From Anaerococcus vaginimassiliensis (GTDB lineage: Bacteria; Bacillota; Clostridia; Tissierellales; Peptoniphilaceae), in contig NZ_LR130844.1 in NCBI RefSeq assembly GCF_900626155.1, forward strand, positions 1,508,880 to 1,572,879: DNA of 64,000 bases, read 5' to 3'. The notes beneath the pieces were generated by a model. That model saw only the letters and a program-made list of their open reading frames with translations, was not told where the DNA came from and did no database searches. Positions within the stretch are counted from its first letter, which is position 1, and every line of letters begins with the position of its first letter. This document shows positions 62,235 to 64,000 of this stretch, one piece after another. The translations under genes and the position numbers were made by a program.

Positions 62235-63245
62235 TTATTTGATAGCCTTTGTAGATTCCCTTTTAATAATTTGACCGTCTATTATCCAATCATCTTCGAG
62301 AATATCCTCTTCTTCCTTGATTCTTTTAATCAAAGCTCTAATTGAAATTGCACCAATATCGTAATAAGGTATTGAAACTGTGCTTAGTTTTGGTCTATAA
62401 ATACTTGCTATACTAGAATCACCAAATCCTGCTACAGATAAATCATCTGGTACAGAAATATTATTATCAATACAATAATTGATAAATCCGATAGCGACAT
62501 TATCATTTACACAAGTTACAGCTGTTATGCCTTCTTTTTTGACGAAATGATACACTTTCTCACCAATATTATAGCCATCATCTGAACTAATGCCATCTGT
62601 TTCAATGATATAAGATTTTTTTTCATTATTAGAAATAGCTTCTCTATATCCATTTAGCATATTTTCATTTAAAATGTTATTTTCAGAATGGTTTATATAT
62701 AAGATCTTTTCGTGTCCATCATCTATCAAACTCTCGACAAGTCTTTTAGCTTCTTCCTTGTAATCAACTTTTACGGATTTAACATTCTTGTATGTATGGT
62801 ATTTATCAAGAAGTACAAAAGGAATTCTTCTATCCCTAAGTTTAACTAAAACTTCAGGAGAAATATTTTCAGTTATGATAACTAGACCTTCTACTTGCTT
62901 AGTAGCTAAAAAATCTATTGAATTTTCTAAAGCTTCTTCATCACCATATGAGCTAGATAGTAAAATATCGTACTTGTAAACTCTTCCTATTTCCTCTATA
63001 CCTCTTATAAGTTGAGCCATATATTCTATACCTATGTCTTCAACTATAACACCCACTAGGTTTGACTTTCTCATTACAAGAGATCTAGCAAGTTCATTAG
63101 GTTTAAAGTCAAGTTTATTAATCGCATCAAGAACTTTTTTTCTAGCTTCTGGGCTAACTGGCTTTGAATTGTTCATAACTCTTGATACAGTTGATATAGA
63201 TACTCCAGCAAGTTTTGCTACATCCTTTATTGTTGGTTGACCCAT
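62235..63245 (-). CDS. ccpA: LacI/GalR family regulator, probable CcpA
   Basis: Regulator of 336 aa. DNA-binding head IKDVAKLAGVSISTVSRVMN, hinge PNELARSL, then a periplasmic-binding-like core (NLVGVIVEDIGIEYMAQLIRGIEE, DDLSVAGFGDSSIASIYRPKLSTV). The adjacent ptsH, with a Ser46 form, favours CcpA, the global carbon regulator, though other LacI members cannot be excluded. AAAGGAGG precedes the ATG, and TATAAT at 63265-63270 may be the -10. Confidence 0.82.
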   Translation of the reverse strand: MGQPTIKDVAKLAGVSISTVSRVMNNSKPVSPEARKKVLDAINKLDFKPNELARSLVMRKSNLVGVIVEDIGIEYMAQLIRGIEEIGRVYKYDILLSSSYGDEEALENSIDFLATKQVEGLVIITENISPEVLVKLRDRRIPFVLLDKYHTYKNVKSVKVDYKEEAKRLVESLIDDGHEKILYINHSENNILNENMLNGYREAISNNEKKSYIIETDGISSDDGYNIGEKVYHFVKKEGITAVTCVNDNVAIGFINYCIDNNISVPDDLSVAGFGDSSIASIYRPKLSTVSIPYYDIGAISIRALIKRIKEEEDILEDDWIIDGQIIKRESTKAIK

Positions 63246-63277
63246 TTTCCCTCCTTTATCAATTATTATATTTTTAT

Positions 63278-63310
63278 AAAATAATTAAGGCCATCAAATG
63301 ATGACCTTAA
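63278..63310 (-). terminator. Terminator after the DUF948-like gene
   Basis: TTAAGG-CATCA pairs with TGATG-CCTTAA (63285-63310, one mismatch), followed by a T-rich stretch on the minus strand. Confidence 0.78.
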
Positions 63311-63312
63311 TC

Positions 63313-63756
63313 TTATCTACCTGATATTACATTTCTAGCTATATCAATTACATCCATAATTAATGTTGAGTAATCTGTAATAGAGGCAACTCCTGCTCCT
63401 AATGTATCAACACTATCAACAGCTGTTACTCCGACATAGTTTACAGTATCTCTAATATCGTCTGTTATGCTATTTACATTTGTCATAGTGTCATTAGCCT
63501 TAGCTATTGCCATCTTCAAATTAGGATCAGATGCTATTGTATTAACATTTGCTACAAGTGTATTTGCTTGATCTGCAAGCTCAGGCAACTTGTTTATTAC
63601 TTGATCAAGATTAGTTGAATTCTTATCAAGTACTCCTTGGATTTTTTGTATTAGTGAATTTACATTCTTTAGTAGAAGAATCAAAAACACTAAAGCTACA
63701 ATCCCTAGGATTGTTAATATTACATTTCCAAGAAGATTAAAGTTAATGGTTACCAT
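63313..63756 (-). CDS. DUF948-like membrane-anchored protein
   Basis: A 147-aa protein with one N-terminal membrane helix (about residues 8-28, LGNVILTILGIVALVFLILL) followed by a helical, repeated-like region (LVANVNTIASDPN, IAKANDTMTNVNSITDDIRDT). Such DUF948/YtxG-like proteins pair with YtxH in bacilli. Role unknown (stress, envelope). AAGGAG lies 6 bases from the ATG, overlapping the stop of the upstream repeat protein. Confidence 0.82.
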   Translation of the reverse strand: MVTINFNLLGNVILTILGIVALVFLILLLKNVNSLIQKIQGVLDKNSTNLDQVINKLPELADQANTLVANVNTIASDPNLKMAIAKANDTMTNVNSITDDIRDTVNYVGVTAVDSVDTLGAGVASITDYSTLIMDVIDIARNVISGR

Positions 63757-63766
63757 TTAAATCTCC

Positions 63767-64000
63767 TTAGTTTTTCTTAGCTTTTTTATCTTCTTCTTTT
63801 ACTTCTTTAGCTGTTTCTTTTGCTTCTTTTTTAGCTTCCTTAGCGCCTTCTTTTACATCATCAGCAGCTTTTTCAGCATCTTTCTTTACATCTTTTCCTG
63901 TTTCTTCAGCAACCTTTTTAGTTTCTTTAGCACCTTCTTTTACGATATCTTTTACATCGCTTGCTCCATCTTTTAAATTAGTTGCTGCAGATTTTGTAGC
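63767..64000 (-). CDS. Lys/Ala/Glu-rich repeat protein (YtxH-like), N-terminus outside window
   Basis: The visible 77 C-terminal residues form a helical repeat of the type KEGAKETKKVAEETGKDVK, with an 11-residue rhythm (KDVKKDAEKAA, DDVKEGAKEAK) as in LEA-like or YtxH proteins. Charged, no hydrophobic core; probably an extended amphipathic helix. The start and any membrane helix lie beyond the window edge. Coupled to the DUF948-like gene, as ytxG/ytxH are in bacilli. Confidence 0.75.
   Translation of the reverse strand, partial: ATKSAATNLKDGASDVKDIVKEGAKETKKVAEETGKDVKKDAEKAADDVKEGAKEAKKEAKETAKEVKEEDKKAKKN

Overview
The window is AT-rich DNA (roughly 30% GC by eye) packed with short-gap, mostly minus-strand housekeeping operons. 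The gene families (RNase J, IreB, RuvX, DUF1292, SepF, YlmH, MurT/GatD, the Prp protease with an N-extended L27, YitT, HPr with a regulatory serine, PcrA) are those of a low-GC Gram-positive bacterium. The gene content and codon bias suggest an anaerobic coccus of the Tissierellia/Peptoniphilaceae, perhaps Anaerococcus-like; that placement is an inference from style and not a database match. I see no rRNA, tRNA, CRISPR array, insertion sequence, phage or integrative element, and no gene-free stretch above 300 bases.

Layout. 1-5.6 kb: ligA (cut by the window edge), pcrA, then a murT-gatD-yerC operon and acylphosphatase. 5.65-9.0 kb: a plus-strand copper operon (copA with a fused C-terminal chaperone domain, csoR) behind a consensus promoter and a CsoR-type operator, then an Asp23 gene. 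9.0-11.2 kb: a QueT transporter under a likely preQ1-I riboswitch, dut with a membrane-anchored partner, and a small acidic orphan protein. 11.2-16 kb: the trhP/trmR tRNA hydroxyuridine pair, RNase J, a Fur-family regulator, DUF1292, ruvX, ireB. 16-26 kb: alaS, an Rrf2 regulator, comEA, rsfS-yqeK-nadD-yhbY, obgE, the rplU-prp-rpmA cluster with a structured leader, thiI and its cysteine desulfurase. 26-33 kb: a YprB-like nuclease (plus strand), ung, lspA, ylmH, sepF, gpsA-plsY-der, an RseC-like protein. 33-44.4 kb: aspS, an MBL hydrolase, dtd, relA, recJ, yajC-tgt-queA-ruvB-ruvA-ruvC. 44.4-55.3 kb: several uncharacterised genes, rdgB and a phosphodiesterase, a two-component system with a lipoprotein, glcK, an RluA enzyme, a radical SAM protein, a second DUF1292 gene. 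55.3-64 kb: a PepD-like pseudoenzyme, a parvulin, CvfB, YitT, an APH-fold pseudokinase, ptsI, ptsH, a CcpA-like regulator, a DUF948-like protein and a lysine/alanine repeat protein cut by the window edge.

How the parts fit together. Much of the window serves translation fidelity and tRNA wobble modification (alaS, aspS, dtd, trhP/trmR, thiI/desulfurase, tgt/queA with QueT), ribosome biogenesis (L21, L27, Prp, ObgE, YhbY, RsfS, Der), DNA repair (ligA, pcrA, ruvABC, recJ, ung, dut, rdgB) and the envelope (MurT/GatD, LspA, PlsY, SepF). The most interesting signals are regulatory or cryptic: a CopA-CopZ fusion that keeps its own internal ribosome binding site; a CvfB gene whose N-terminus can only be reached through an AUU start codon; several operon junctions where an intrinsic terminator sits directly against the next gene's ribosome binding site with no room for a promoter; and two enzyme-fold proteins that have lost their catalytic residues. 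I did not find a wholly new multi-gene system; this is mainly core genome.
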